Origin: Toxoplasma gondii ME49
Lineage: Eukaryota > Apicomplexa > Conoidasida > Eucoccidiorida > Sarcocystidae
Reading direction: 5' to 3'
DNA length: 64,000 nucleotides
Assembly (NCBI RefSeq): GCF_000006565.2
Contig: NC_031479.1
Coordinates: 2,692,289 to 2,756,288 of the forward strand
The notes under the pieces are model-generated. The model did no database searches. It saw only the letters and a list, made by a program, of their open reading frames with translations, and was not told the origin of the DNA. The position numbers were made by a program, and so were the translations under genes. Shown piece by piece: positions 39,660 through 52,578 of this stretch. Position 1 is the stretch's first letter. Every line of letters starts with the position of its first letter.

Positions 39660-42600
39660 TCAGTCTGCAGCCTGGCGAAAAGCGGAGAACTTTTGGTGTC
39701 CGGGGCCTCGATTGCCTCCCCGCATCCAGGGTTTCGCAGCCGGCGCCTGCGGGAAACAGAAAATAAATAAAGACAAAGAGGACTTGGGGAGTTCTCTCAC
39801 GGACAACCTTAGACAGGAACGCAGCATGCAGAGAGTTGCGTGACCTTCAGGCAGCCATAATCTATACGCTTAGAGCATAACCAATGTGGAGGACCCCCAG
39901 TATTGTAGGGACCTGAAGTCGAGGCAGCCAGAAGTCGCGCAAGCAACGAGACGCACACGCCACATTCGGCAGACGAAGAAAAATCGTACGCATGCACATC
40001 CTCTATCCCTGAGAGTCGCCCTTACCTCCATGACGCCATGCAGCTTGCTGCTTGAGGCCTTGCTACTAATGCTTTGGTGCCCTGCCTCGATCCTGCGTCC
40101 CTCGGGAGTTTCCGTGGGGTCTTCACTGCCTTCGCCTGCTGGGCATTTGCTGCCGACTCCATAAAACACTCCGGGTTGCCGGTTTTCCATCTCAGCTCGC
40201 ATCCGACGAGAAGACAGAGAATTCTCTGAATCGACAGGAGGCAGCTGCGACGCAGAAAAGAGGCCAGAGGCGCCGTCGAGACGCCCCTCTGTCTCCTGCC
40301 ACTCCAGAGCCTCCCGGAGTTTCCTAAAAAAACACAGACAAACGAGGGAAACGGCCGAGACTCACAGAGACGGAACGGAGAAAAAGTGAGAGGTGGTGAA
40401 GGCGGAGAACGCGGCGGGACAAAAAGAAGAAAACGAGGAAGAGAAGAAGGAGAAACAGGACACCACAAGGCAGGTGAGACACACAACTCCTCCCCTCCTT
40501 AGTTCACAACGCCTTGCTCATCAGAGGTTCTTTCTTACTCGGACTGCATGCGAGTGTCGCCATCGAGCGAGTTGCGCGCATGCGCCGCGACCGTCGGCAT
40601 TTTGAAGCGAAGGGCTACGTCGAGGGCCGCAGGGTGAAGCTGCGTCGCAGACGAACGCCAAAAAAACGAATCGCTTGTTTTCACAGAAAAAGTTACGACC
40701 CGTTTCTGCAGATGATAGTCTGCAGAGCAAAGAGACTCGCAGACTTCGAAGCTCTACCTAGGTAGTCATGTCGAGCGCGTTTCCCTTTGGAATACGGGTG
40801 AATGCAAGTGGCTCGACGGTTTCGCAGAAAGCAAATGCGAGGCGCGGATAAAAGGAAATACGAGACCTGATCGGGATCTACACACTCATCACGCTCCAGA
40901 ACCTAAGCTGCTGTGTGAGAGAGACGCCTGGTTTCCTTTTTCGATGTGTTTGCGGATTCTATTTTGAATGTGCAAATTGACTTTGATGAAGCAACTTCCA
41001 TTTTAACATGTCAATAGCTGACTTGTATGTAGGGACAAATCCATGTGGATTATTGAGGAACTCAACTAAGGCATCTGGAGACACACTTTTCGGATATCAT
41101 CTGGTTTAAGGTAGTTTCGCATCTATTTGCGCATCAAAGGCACTGCCTTACGCGGCGATCTTCTCTGCAGACGAGGAACTCTCGCATTGCGAATTTGTCG
41201 TGGTTTTTCATGAGGGTCGTGAAGCGTTTTTCGGCCTCGGCGCCTTCTCGACTTTGTTCCATTTTCAAGACATCCTGCTGGTTTTCCGGGCCGCCCGCGC
41301 CGCCCCCGGCGCCGCCGCCTTCCCAGTTCTTCAGTGCGATGCACATGAGGCGCATGACGACTTCGTTTCTCCACCGCATTTCGTCGAACTGGTGCCAGGG
41401 TACGAGCGCAGCCTCTCCCATGGTGAGTGCGGCCGAGTCGCCATTCTTCCCCGCAGGTTGGGTCACGATCCCCTTCAAGTTCTTGTCTTTCAACAGCAGC
41501 TGCCGCCAGCGCATGTAGGGCCAGACGTCTGTGAAGGGAAGGCGGAGTGGCAGTTGTTCGAGCGTGTACCCGAACAAAGGCGATACCTGAGAGCACGAAG
41601 GCTCCTCTGGAGGGCCGGAACGCCACGAAGAGCGCGACGAAGGCTCTGACGTTTCTCGCGAGAGGCTCTCTTGTCCATCTGGGTCGCGTGACGGGCTCCC
41701 GCTCTCTTTCGACGTCTTCAGACGAATCACCATGATCTCGCCCTGCGTAGAAGGAGACACACAAGCGAGCAGAACGCTGGGAGATGTGTCTCTGGAATTC
41801 CCGGTTCTTCTTTCCGGGGATAGAACGAAGCGTAAGAGGCAGAACCGACTTGCAGTGTGGCACTTTCACGCAGGTGTAGCTATGGCCTCTTCGGTAAAGT
41901 CTCTGCACCAATCTGCACTGCGAGTCGTTTCCCCGAGACCTGATGCGATGTTCTATTTCCTAGCATTATCGGTGACTCTTGGTCTGATTCTACCACGCAA
42001 CGTCCCCGGAGGCGGCATGAGACTGAGGGCGGCCCCGCAGCCGCCGCACGGGACGAGCGACGGAGAAAAGAGGAAACGAGAGACACAGACGAGAGGGAAG
42101 GAGAGATGCCGTCGTTCTGGAGGCGTCAAGAATCAGGAGAAAGACTGAGGGAGAACGGAGACAGTTTTGCGTTGAGGCCTCTTTTCACAGCGCGTTTCTT
42201 CGACTGTTGCAAAGAAAGAACAGAGAGCACGTTTCCATCCACAGAGACAAAAGGGAGGAACAAACAGTCACGGGTTCCTGCTTGGTGGAGAGCCAGCAGA
42301 AGAACACTTGGTTTCGCACGCACTCCCAAGCATATGTGGTGTCTCCTTGTTTATTAGAGTCGAAATGGAGTTCTGTCTGGAAATCGAAAGGCTCCCCAGA
42401 TCCGAAGCTGAACCAATCCTCTTGTAGGTCTTATCGAGTGAGCAAGACCTTCAAGATCTAAATGGTCGTTCAGCTCGTAGTCCACATCCCTCCGGGGGTG
42501 CATGCTCCCCAGGAAAGAGCTGTGAAAGGCGGAACCTTTGCGTTCTGTCGGAGACGCTCACCTTGCTTTCGTCAACATACAGAGGCCAGAACTTGACAGC

Positions 42601-45600
42601 GGGAGGCGGAGAATCGTCTTGGAGAGAACCTCCTGCTGCTTCGTAGAGGTTCACCAGAGGCAGCCAAGAGAGACTGTAGGGGACGGGGCCCTCAACCGCT
42701 CTGCCCCACGCCGGAAGCAGACCCCACACGCGGCCTGAGGAGACAGGACCACCCGACAGAGAGAGGCAGACAAACACACGCAACATCGACGTAGCCTATG
42801 TGGAACGATTTCTAGAGGGAGCATGGCGCTCGTTTCTAGGTGGACTCTCTCCCAACAGATCTCACGGAAAACCTGAAATTTGCATGTTGAACTGGCATTC
42901 GTAATCAGAAAGTTGCGCAGCAAACTTCCTAGGTTATTCGATTTGCGTTACGGAAGTCTAAATCGCGGGTCGTTTACACAGAGACAACCCCAGTTTGTGT
43001 GTGAGGACTGCAATACACAGGCACCTGCTGATAGCTAATAAGGAAAATACAATCCTGTAGAGAGACGAATTTTCCGAGCCCACTACGCACTCTGAGAGAA
43101 CACCTGGAATTGGCCCAGAAAATCACTTCCCGTCACGGATGGAGGGGCTTATCTCTTCATCACGCAAAACATACGAAGAGTTGAAAAGGCGAGAAAAAGA
43201 AAGAGAGCTGCCTCGTGGAAAAAGCGAAACGATGCCGCACTTCGTTCCACAACACACAGCGGCAAAACAAAGGCACGAAAGTCGCACGCGAAAACCGTCT
43301 GGGAATCGTCGTCGGCCTACCATGAATACTCGTATGCATATACGCGCATATCTACCTATACATTTTTATATACGGATACGGATATATATATATATATATA
43401 TGTGCGTATAAATATACTGTGTGTGTGTGTGTAGACGCATATGATTAGGTATACCACATGGCACAGGTGAGCATGCGAAGGGTGTGACGGTTATAGGCAG
43501 TTGACGAGATCTCGGCAGGAATGAGCACTGAGAAGAATGCGAGATTCTGCTAAGGAAATTGAGGGACGTGTGTCGAACCTGAAGTGTCTTTGACGGACGG
43601 CATTCCTCCAGTGGAGATATTCACCCAGTCCAGAGGTTGGTCCAGAACGAGAGGGCCTGAGAACGGAGAGAGAAAAGCCAGAGAGAATCGATGTCTCTCT
43701 TCTGCCAAGAGCGTCGTCGGAGAGACCTCTCTTCACATCTTCCTTTTCAGGTTTTGTTCGCGGCTTTGAATTTGACCCTTTTTGAGCGGCGATTGGCCCA
43801 CTGTGGACGACGAAAAAACAATGGAGAACAGCTCAATATCTGCTTCGTCCCCCACCGATTTGCTGTGCTGCGCCCTCGTCACACGTTTGTCTTTCTCGGC
43901 CAAAGTGAACTGCAGAAGCCGATCTCCATATAAAAGGTTCATCCCACAGCCGAGCTCCACAGCGACTCAGATGCACAAGCACACACAGACCGTTCTGTCT
44001 AACTTCGAAGCCGATACATCCCTCTGGAGGTACAATCGTGCCAGTAAAGTGTGTACCATTGAGCAGAAGCAGAGGCATTTTATGGGAGACCTTCTGGGAA
44101 TCACTTGCAATCATAGATCTGCATTGTGTCGAAGCAGTAACATTTATAAATGTATAAATGTACATATATATATATATATGAATTGAGGCACAGTTAGAGA
44201 TACAGAGGTGTGACTGTGCACGTAAAGATCACTTGTGTCCCACGCCCAAAGAGCATTTCTCACCCTTCCTCCCGCCCTCCCTCGAGGACCCAGAGGCAGA
44301 AATCTCCACTCCCGCTACTCAAGAGCGACCGCGCGCCACAGCGCAAACTCGCCGGCCGCGTTCCACTTTCTGTTCAAAGGCAGAAACTTTCTTTCTTTCG
44401 AAAATCCTCTCCTGTTTGCCTCGTACCCTCGTGAATAACGTCGATCGGAGGAAAGGCCTTCGCCATCAGTCCCGGGAGTTGCGCAACTCTGTCTCGACAG
44501 CCAAAAGGTAGCAGATAGGGCGAACTGGGGGACGCTGGTGCCGGGTGGATGTGCAGCAACAGGCAGTGGAAGAAGAAGCGTTTGCAGCCATCCTGTCCCG
44601 AAGAAAAACGGTCCTGCTGGCGAGATCGGTGCTCGGAGGTGCGCCCGAGAGCTGCCGCCGTCGTCGCACAAACGACGAAGAGCAGCTGGTGGCTGGCGCA
44701 GATCCCCACGGGCACACCGGGAAGGCGAGAGAGAGAGAGGGCAATGCCGCTCGTTGCGAAAATGCGGAGGAGATCGCCAGATGTCACGACAGCCACGAAG
44801 GAGTCGCCGATCGCCACGCCCAGAGGCCGCTCAGGCACCGGCAACGTTTTGGTCCACTGAGAAGAATCCTGAAGAGATCTGGAAGTTTCGAGAAACAATA
44901 GAAAGGAGAGCTGCACATGGGAGGGGGAAGCCGGGTACGCGCCCTGCCACTGGTAACAATTGTAGAGAAGAGTGGTTTCGTCACAGAGGTCCAGTACGAG
45001 AGAGAAAAGCGAACATGCGGTAAAAGAGACAAACCTCCGCCTTGAGAAATCCCGGAGAGCACGAGAGAGGAAGTGCGACGTCCTTGCATGCATAAGACAG
45101 TCATCGCACAGTCACTGGATGTCGCCGCAAGCGAAAGTGACAAGCAGACCACTCAAGGGCTCCTCGCGCATCTGGGGGAAACGCATCAAGCTGCGCCTCT
45201 GCGCCCACCTCAAACACAGCCTCGGCGAGAGCTCCCCCAGAAGCGAACAGAAGCAGAAGAAAACGCTGGTGCATGCTGCAGGGATTGAGAAACCTGCATA
45301 ATGAAGGAAACGCCTTTCTGAGAATGGAAGAGCCGCGTAATGAAGCAAAATGCGTTTCGCAATACTTTCGGCTACGGGAGCTGTGACAGGAAAGTCTCAC
45401 TGAATCCAAGGTAAAACGAAATCGCAGCAGGGCTGTGAGAGGCTCTGAGACGCTCTTCTACAGTGCCGGTTTGGAAGTACTCAGTGCTAAACGGTTTACT
45501 GAGAAGCACCCGTCGGAGAGATTAGCAAGCTCGAAAATCTCTGCGGTGGTAGCTCACCTGAATTCCACTCTGCTTGGCAACAGGGGCCTCCTAGAGCCCA

Positions 45601-48600
45601 CAGAAGCGAGGGCGACGCCGACTTTGCTCAGAGCGGCCATGCTCGCGTTCGTGTAGTCTGTTATTCGCTTTCTGCTTGTTCCGGAGATCGCGGCAACCGG
45701 AGAGAAGTTGAAAATCTCGAGAGTCGTCTTGTCGCCGCTGGTCACCTTCGTCACGTGGCCGTGTTGGTTCCAGAAGAGGCACCTGGAAAAGAGAAAATCG
45801 AAACGGAGAGAAAAGAGTTTCTCGTTGTTTTTAGAGCCTCTCTCCACCGCAGGTCCCCCGCGAGCGAGGTAAGCTGCGAAGTTCCAACAAGAGAGAGGGC
45901 AGCACTAACTTTAGAAAGTTGGATATTCAACTCAGACACTACAATTCAAGTACTGGAGGTCATTCTTTCTGAAAAGGCGTATGACATAGAAGTAGCATTC
46001 AATCGCGAATTCATAATTGGATCCAAATGTGCGGGCTCTCTTTCCGCCACTCGGGGAGTCCCCCCGCTCGAACAGCGCCAGGCTCGAAGAGTGGAGCCTC
46101 TCTCCTTCGTCTCTCTTCTTCAGGTCGAAAGACGAAGGCCAACCGAAGACGAACTCGCTGGCTCACCGACGCATGTTCGCAACTCCAAGAGGTCGTGGAG
46201 CAAGCCACCAGATTCATCGAAAAGGTCAAAAGACACCGTCGGTGAAACGCCTTACCACGGGGTGGCAGCATCGCCGGGTTGTCTGCAAGCGCCAGGAGAC
46301 ACAGCTCGTTCGACAGTCCATATCGCGTCTGCGCCAGAAGTCCAGGCGTCTCTCGTGAGCATCGCTTGGTGGGCTTTTCGGAGTCGACGAAGCTCTCTCT
46401 GAAGCTTCGCGTTCTCTGTTCGCAGGCGCTGTGCGCGGCGCTTCGTCTCCTGTTGCTCTTGGCGACTCGCTTTCTGTTTTGCATGCATCTGCAGAATCAG
46501 CTTCCTCATGTTCTCCAGGAGAGCCTCCTTGTCGTCGCCCTCAGCAGCGCCGCCGTCTGTGTCCCTCGAGAGGAACGAGACGCCTGAGACAAACGCGTGG
46601 GTGCTTGTTTCTTCTTCGTCTTCGAGAAGGTTCTCGCTTTCCTCCTCCGAGGTGTTGTCTTCCCCCTCGTCAGAAGAAACGTCTTCTGCGCCCGAAGACC
46701 CAGACAAGGCGTAGTCAGTCTGAGACCCAGAAGACGCGTACCCGTCGTCTCCTCCCTCCTCCTGCGAGTCTGAAAGAATCGGACCCCGAACAGAACGTGG
46801 GCACTTCATCTCAGCAAACAGGTACCGAACTTGTAGGTGCCTGCTGATCCTAGAATCTGCATTACAGAAGCTGTGCCCGCATGCGCGGTCGCGAGGCAAT
46901 CTCCCATGACACTGCATACCAAACAACGGCTCGTTCTGACAAGAGACTGCGACCGGCAGAGGCTACAACGCGTTTCGGATGGCTGGCTGATAGAGTTCGC
47001 AAAGTTGAAACGATCCTTCACCGACTCATTCACGAGCATCTGCCTCGCATCGACTGAGGGTTGACTGCGTCATTGTCTACGCAGACTAGGATACTATGCG
47101 TGGATGTGGCAGAGACGGGGACGTCCGTGTCAGTGAATCTCTTAAATGTCCGATGATGCTCCGTTGACCTTGAATGTCTTTGTTCACTGGATCCACGATT
47201 TCTATTCTGCGTTCCCTGACGACTATCTTGAGTGCAAGTAGGTTAGTCATAGTGCCCCAAAGGCCTGCTTTTGAGACAGCTCAAAGTACTGGAATTCGGT
47301 AATTCACGACAGTAACCCTGAACTAGAGATATCGCTGAAAAATGCCAAGCGTGTGTTCCGAAGGCCAAATTAACGCGTTCGGCGCCCGCCACACGAGGAA
47401 AAAACTGAGAGGTTTTGCGTACCTGCTGCTGGTCGCTGTCGTTTCTTCTTCTCGTCTCGACGTCGCGAAGATCCCTCTCTCTTCCGTTTTCCTCGCTCTC
47501 TCTCTCCCCTGTGATCTGACCCCGCTTCGTCCTCCAAGCCGCTTCCTGGTCCGTCGCCGAACAGTTCTCCGTCCTGGTCGCTGCCTTCCTCAGACCCTTC
47601 TTCCGCCTGCATCTCGATAAAACGTCGAACCGGAGTTGAGACGGCCGCGTTCTTCCTCTCTTTTCGTCTCTTCTCTTTCTTCTTCTCCCCTTCGTGGCGC
47701 CTGAGAGAAGACCCCGCTCTCGCACTTTGGCTGCTTGCCTCGGTCTCTCCATCGACGCTGTGGCGCCTTTTCTCGGGCGTGCCGGGAGTCACGCCTCTGT
47801 CTCCGAAAAACTCAGCTCTGGTCTTCTCTTCGTTGCCCTGAGGAGTCCTCTTCTCTTCAGTCTCCAATCTTTCGCCCTTCTGGGCCTTTCTGTCTCTTGA
47901 AGACGCAGGCAGCTCTTTTGCCTTCAGGTGAGAGCTGGTGCAGTTCTCCTCCACTTGCGAATGCACGCGATCATCCTGGGAAGGCGAGAGATAAGTCGAA
48001 CAGCGCTCTTTCATCTCTGGGGAGGACATACCTTCGAGTTGCTCTTCTTGTTGACCCTCCGCGTCAGCCATGACAACGTCGCCATCGTCTTGCTTGTCCC
48101 TGTGTTCCTGCTGTAGTTCCATCTGCTCAAGCCCGGAGTCTCCATCGAACGCGTTTCTCCCGCGCTTCTCGCTTAGCTTCGCAAGTGTCTCGGATCGGAT
48201 TCCGACGATGCTTACAGCTCCGTCATCTCGAGCGAGGCCGACCTCGATGAATGGCGAGAACGCTTTCTGGCCCTCGTCTTTTTTCTGGAAGTGCCACGAA
48301 GGCCACGCGGCGAGCTGCAAGAGTCTGTCTGCACTCGAAGCAGAAGCCTTGTCTGAGTCGCCGAATCAAGAACACAAGAAAAACGCAGTTTGATGTCGAC
48401 ATGCATATGTTTTAGAGGGCGATGCAACGCGACAAGAGAAGCACAGCACGGCGACCTGCCTTGCCTCAAGCACAGCAAGCGCATTTAACGCAAACATCCC
48501 CGAGACCGACGGGCGCGACAGTTCCGCTTCTTCTGAGACGTCTCAATTGCATCTAGGTTAAAGCCCTTCGACATCGTGTGTTTCTGACAAATAAGCACAC

Positions 48601-50670
48601 CGTCTGTGCGCATGCCGAAGATAAGCCGAGCCACTGCGATGTGCTGCCTCAGCGGCACGAGTAGCGCACCTGCTTCGACGCAGAAGAGGAGCTGCTTGTC
48701 CTCAAGGAGCCACGCGCGGAGCGAGGTTTTCACAGACGCAAGAAGAACTACAGAGCATCGCTCTCCTTGCGAACTTGCAGGGCTGGGGAAGTTGAGGCCG
48801 ACAACCGCAACTTTGTCAAAAACAATCAACGGGTCGAAGCCAGCAGACGCGAACTCGAGATGCTCAAGAGTCATAGTCGCAGTTTTCAACACACGCACCG
48901 AAGATGCTCCGGGCAGAAACAGACAGGTGCCATCGGGATGCCTGAAGGAGAAGCAGTGAAAGGAGAAGGGGGTTTGTGAGTGTTGATGTCACCCGTTAAT
49001 AATCTGAAAACCAGGTCTGGGATTCGAGCACTGGTCACCCGAATGTTGATTCCTCAGCAACTCGTGGCTCGAATGGCAGTCAGCGGATCCTCCAGAGACG
49101 GCAACGACTTAAGACACGCCGTGGACTCGGACAGACAATTTGTCAAGGACTCTGAGGGCACGATTATATTAAAGACTTTAAGTATCTGACAGATCCTTGC
49201 TCATCTCAACTTCTGTATTTCAGTTTCCCCGATTTCTTGGTACCGAAGAGACACACGCACAACAACCTACCAGGCTGTCTGAAGCGGGACTCCTGTCGCG
49301 CATGCAGAGTTGAGCTGTTTGCGGAAAACTTCTTCGTCAAAGCACTTGGTGAAAGTCATGGTGTCGTCGCCAAACTCAGATTCCTTGCGCTGGAAAACTA
49401 CAAGCTTCCTGGTGCTCGACGACACCGCGACATATCGACCCTCCGAGTCGACGCTCATGTGAATGCCCCCTTCCACCGGTCTGAAGATACAGAGGCCATA
49501 TAGGATACCCGGAGCACAGTAATTCCTGTGTAAGCGTCCCTGTTCCACCGGTTTCTGGATCCAGGCAATCGGGGCTGAACGAAGAGCATTTAAACTCTAG
49601 CAATCATGCATTACGAAACAGAAGTGTACAAAAGGTGTGAAAAGCAGAATTGCCCAAGTCAGCGAACCGACGAAACTCAATGCTCGTGTTGAGGAGAGTG
49701 CCGCGGGCTTTCTTCAAGCCACATAGACGGGTGGATGACAAACATGCCCGCCCTCGTTGACACCCATGCGTGTCTCGGTACTTAATTTAGAAGATACGGA
49801 AACGGCTATCTCATTGAGTTGCACAGGAAGGGTGGTGAAGCAGAGCGCATGAAATTCTTCCAGAAAACGAAAGAAGAAAAAACTGCCTCCAAAACCAAAG
49901 TTCCAGAGATGCCACGGAAAAACTCACCCCAGTTCAATCCGGTTCCGGCGGCCTTTCTTCCAAACGACAACCATCCCGTTGCTGTACAGGACATACACTT
50001 CGAAGTTGTCCTGTTTTGCTTCCTCGTCGATGGAATCTTGGTCGGCGGTGGCCTGCCGAAACCTCGCGACACTTATGGTTAACGGGCGCGCCATTTGGCG
50101 ACACAGCAGATGTTGAGCCACACACTTTGGAGCCGCGTGCGAGAACCCTTCGAAGGGTCCCTGGTTGGACGGCTCCTGCGCAGCCTGTTGCCACTCATAA
50201 AGCCAGACCTGTCCGTTTTCTAGGCCGATAACGACCGGGAAGACGGAGGGTGATTGTCCCTGTCCCTGCCCGCCGTCAGCAGGCGTTCCAGCCTCTGCCG
50301 ACACATTTCCGTAGAGATACGGATGGACAGGAGCAACAGCGACAACTGGGGAACCCGCGCTCTGTGCCACAGCTATAGTGGCGGCACCCGCCGGGGACAG
50401 AGTGGAGGAACAGTGGTCGGCGGATGACTCAGTCACTCCATCTTGGTGGAACACGGGCTGGAACCGTGAAACTGACGTCTGTGACCCGTAGGTGAACAAA
50501 GAACAGGAATGGCCGGGCACCAGCGGCGGTCCTGGGACAAACGAAGCGCCGACCGCAGGACGAGACACGGAGCCGCTCGTTGCTGGCGAGCGCACACCCG
50601 AAAGTGACGCAGGATGATGCCAGCTAGTGGCTCGAAAAGAAGGAATGCCGTTACTCGAAGACGAGGTCAT
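39660..50670 (-). CDS. WDHD1: Ctf4/AND-1 (WDHD1) homologue, replisome scaffold
   Basis: Ctf4 links the CMG helicase to DNA polymerase alpha and other factors at the fork. Thirteen exons: 50670-49928, 49480-49271, 48941-48496, 48328-47423, 46769-46256, 45782-45558, 44878-44427, 43656-43579, 42734-42562, 41742-41152, 40639-40539, 40323-40026, 39746-39660. They sum to 4824 nt (1607 residues). The first four exons hold WD40-like blades (VIGLENGQVWLYEW, VLYSNGMVVVWKK, AWHPDGTCLFLPGASSVRVL, LAAWPSWHF). Residues about 510-900 form a charged linker with basic patches, an acidic run and a coiled coil. The SepB propeller starts with CLFWNQHGHVTKV, then WTKTLPVPERPLGVAIGDSF, LLRIFATSGI, PLDWVNISTGGMPSV and GRVWGLLPAWG. 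The helical end includes REFLVCREDRR and LHPAALDVALRFKM. I see no C-terminal HMG box. The exon 3 donor is ambiguous (48496 or 48490, same phase). Human WDHD1 is shorter, about 1130 residues. Confidence 0.87.
42448..42486 (+). other. Probable NUMT: small-subunit rRNA fragment, copy A
   Basis: This lies just past the donor of Ctf4 exon 9, inside the intron. The sequence ...AAATGGTCGTTCAGCTCGTAGTC resembles the near-universal SSU rRNA segment containing GTCGTCAGCTCGTG (helix 34 area). A second version starting with the same 17 nt is at 59906-59945. A fragment of the broken-up mitochondrial SSU rRNA inserted in the nucleus is the simplest explanation; an apicoplast source is possible. Confidence 0.5.
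43379..43432. repeat. (TA)n and (TG)n microsatellite in a Ctf4 intron
   Basis: A GATATATA...TATATG run is followed within 20 nt by (GT)n. It lies in the intron between Ctf4 exons 8 and 9, in a low-complexity AT-rich patch. Confidence 0.88.
44162..44181. repeat. Short (TA)n microsatellite in a Ctf4 intron
   Basis: About eight TA units lie between Ctf4 exons 7 and 8. Confidence 0.8.
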
Positions 50671-52578
50671 GATGTCTCAGCGAAGGAAAAAAGAAATGGT
50701 GTGTCGCCTGGGTGGCGATTGACCAAATCGACTGGTGTGTGTACACCCGACTCACAGGCACATGAACGCATGCACGTCGGAGCGGCACCGTCCACAGAGG
50801 AAAACCGTCAACGCTCGGGACTGAGAGGTGTGCATGTCTCAGGAAACCGAACCAGACAGAAATGTTTACAAGACACTCATGAAAACGGTGCTGCCGGCTC
50901 CCAGTAAACACGTTTGCATTCACTCCCAGCAGACTCTATGCCCTCACAGGAAAAGCACGTACGCCGATGAGCCAGCTTTGCATCGGTATTCGGGCAACAG
51001 AGTGCTCTCTTCCGCTTCTGCAAAAATCGTTGCGAAGCAGACACGACAACAAGGACGAATCCCCGCTGCGCACTGACGTTTTGTCACAAGCAGTAGCAGT
51101 TGAGTCGCTGAAAATATCCCGTGTCTCACCGTGATGGGAGACTGCATGTCGGCTAGAAGAGGGAGGCGCGTTGCCGCTGCTCTGGTTTTCCCTCCAGTGG
51201 GTCGGTGGACAGAGGAGGGTCTGCAGACGGGTGGTACCACCCCGGTAGTAAAGTGTGCTGTGAATGTAAACATGGATACTCTCGAGTTCGTACCGAAGGC
51301 AGGCAAAAGGCAGTTGCCACATTTGTTTCTTACCCTCGTTTCGGAAAGATGGTGCACACAAGCAATGAAAGGCCGGTCCGCGTGAACTGCGCAGTGCTAC
51401 ACTAACTGGTTCTTGGGGGAGAGCTCAACGTTAACAGTGGCGTATCACCCGTCAGATAAAAGCAATTTCCCCCCCTCAGTTGTTCATGCAGCTTCACAAG
51501 GTATTTAACTCTGCAGTTGCCGCAGATTAGAAAGCGTCTGCACCACTCCACAGCCTGGCTATCATCAACTGAGCAGAGCAGTCCCATGCAACACGTAGCT
51601 ACTGCTAGGAACCGCCCGTGGTCAAACGAAAACGCAGGTCAGCTTAGAGTTAAACAATCGATATTATGTTCCCAGTGGTACAGCTCAAATCCGCTAAATC
51701 CGCGACAAGAAGATTCATATTCGGCCAGTGGCAAGGTTCCCTTGAAATTTTGCCACCACTCATGTGTACAATATGTTGTGTAGGCATTTGCCGTGCGTAT
51801 ACATCTATGGCCCCCTCCCCAAGTGCCTGTATCTGCCGATCGTACAATCAGTGAACAAACACAATATCCATGCAGCAATGCCGCGTATCCGTGCTTCTGC
51901 GTGCTGGGCCGTAGTCATTGAATGTAACTCCGAATTCAACCTAGTATTAGGTGTGACACACTACACTACCCGATATAACATCGTGAAAACCGTTGCGTGC
52001 ATTTATCGCGAACTCCCTAGAAGGCATGTGTGATGAGATCTAATCAACGTCAAAGTGAGAAGTGAAGTAGGCAGATGTGTACGCGTGCTCATGTAAGCCT
52101 TTGCCCTTCCCTTCATTTTCTGTGCGTGGCTTCGTGGGGGCAGCAAATCTCCCCATTTTTTTAGTTCACCGCTATTTCACGCGGTGCAATCACCATACCG
52201 GCCTGTCCTCGTAAGAATATTTGACTGCTCAACATTGTTGAAACAGAAAACGCAAACAAAACGAGTTCCGCACGCCTTGAAAAGATTTAGGACTTTCCGA
52301 CCAGCCCTCTCGCATCTGCGCAACACCTCATACACTTATGTACATAGATATAGATAACATAGATGTATGTTTCATACACATACATGTATAAATACATGGA
52401 GATATATTTATAGCTAGCGAGATATATCGACTCATGTACATCTGCATATTTATATGCAAATATACGTACATGGAGACGGAAAATCGAAAACTGCCCGCAG
52501 ATGTTAGCCAAGAGCAACCACTCCCGTTTTGTCAAAGACCGCCTGACGGCATTTTTCTCTGAAGCAATCGTTCGTTTT
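50671..52578. other. Spacer between the Ctf4 start and the KU80 stop
   Basis: This 1.9 kb should hold the Ctf4 promoter and the KU80 3' UTR, both genes being on the minus strand. The stretch 52330-52470 is AT-rich with TACATA/GATATA units. No domain-bearing reading frame or RNA gene is visible. Confidence 0.5.
52330..52470. repeat. AT-rich low-complexity tract near the KU80 3' end
   Basis: Irregular TACATA, GATATA and TGTATA units form a degenerate microsatellite about 110 bp beyond the KU80 stop codon, probably within its 3' UTR or just after it. Confidence 0.6.

Noticed and set aside
43379..43432. Repeat arrays considered as CRISPR or satellite
   Set aside because: Units are dinucleotides with no spacers; they are simple microsatellites in a eukaryotic genome.
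45112..45409. Possible extra Ctf4 exon (reads ASGGALAEAVFEVGAEAQLD)
   Set aside because: Family alignment runs directly from exon 6 (VEFR) to exon 7 (SLQDSSQW) and phases match without it.
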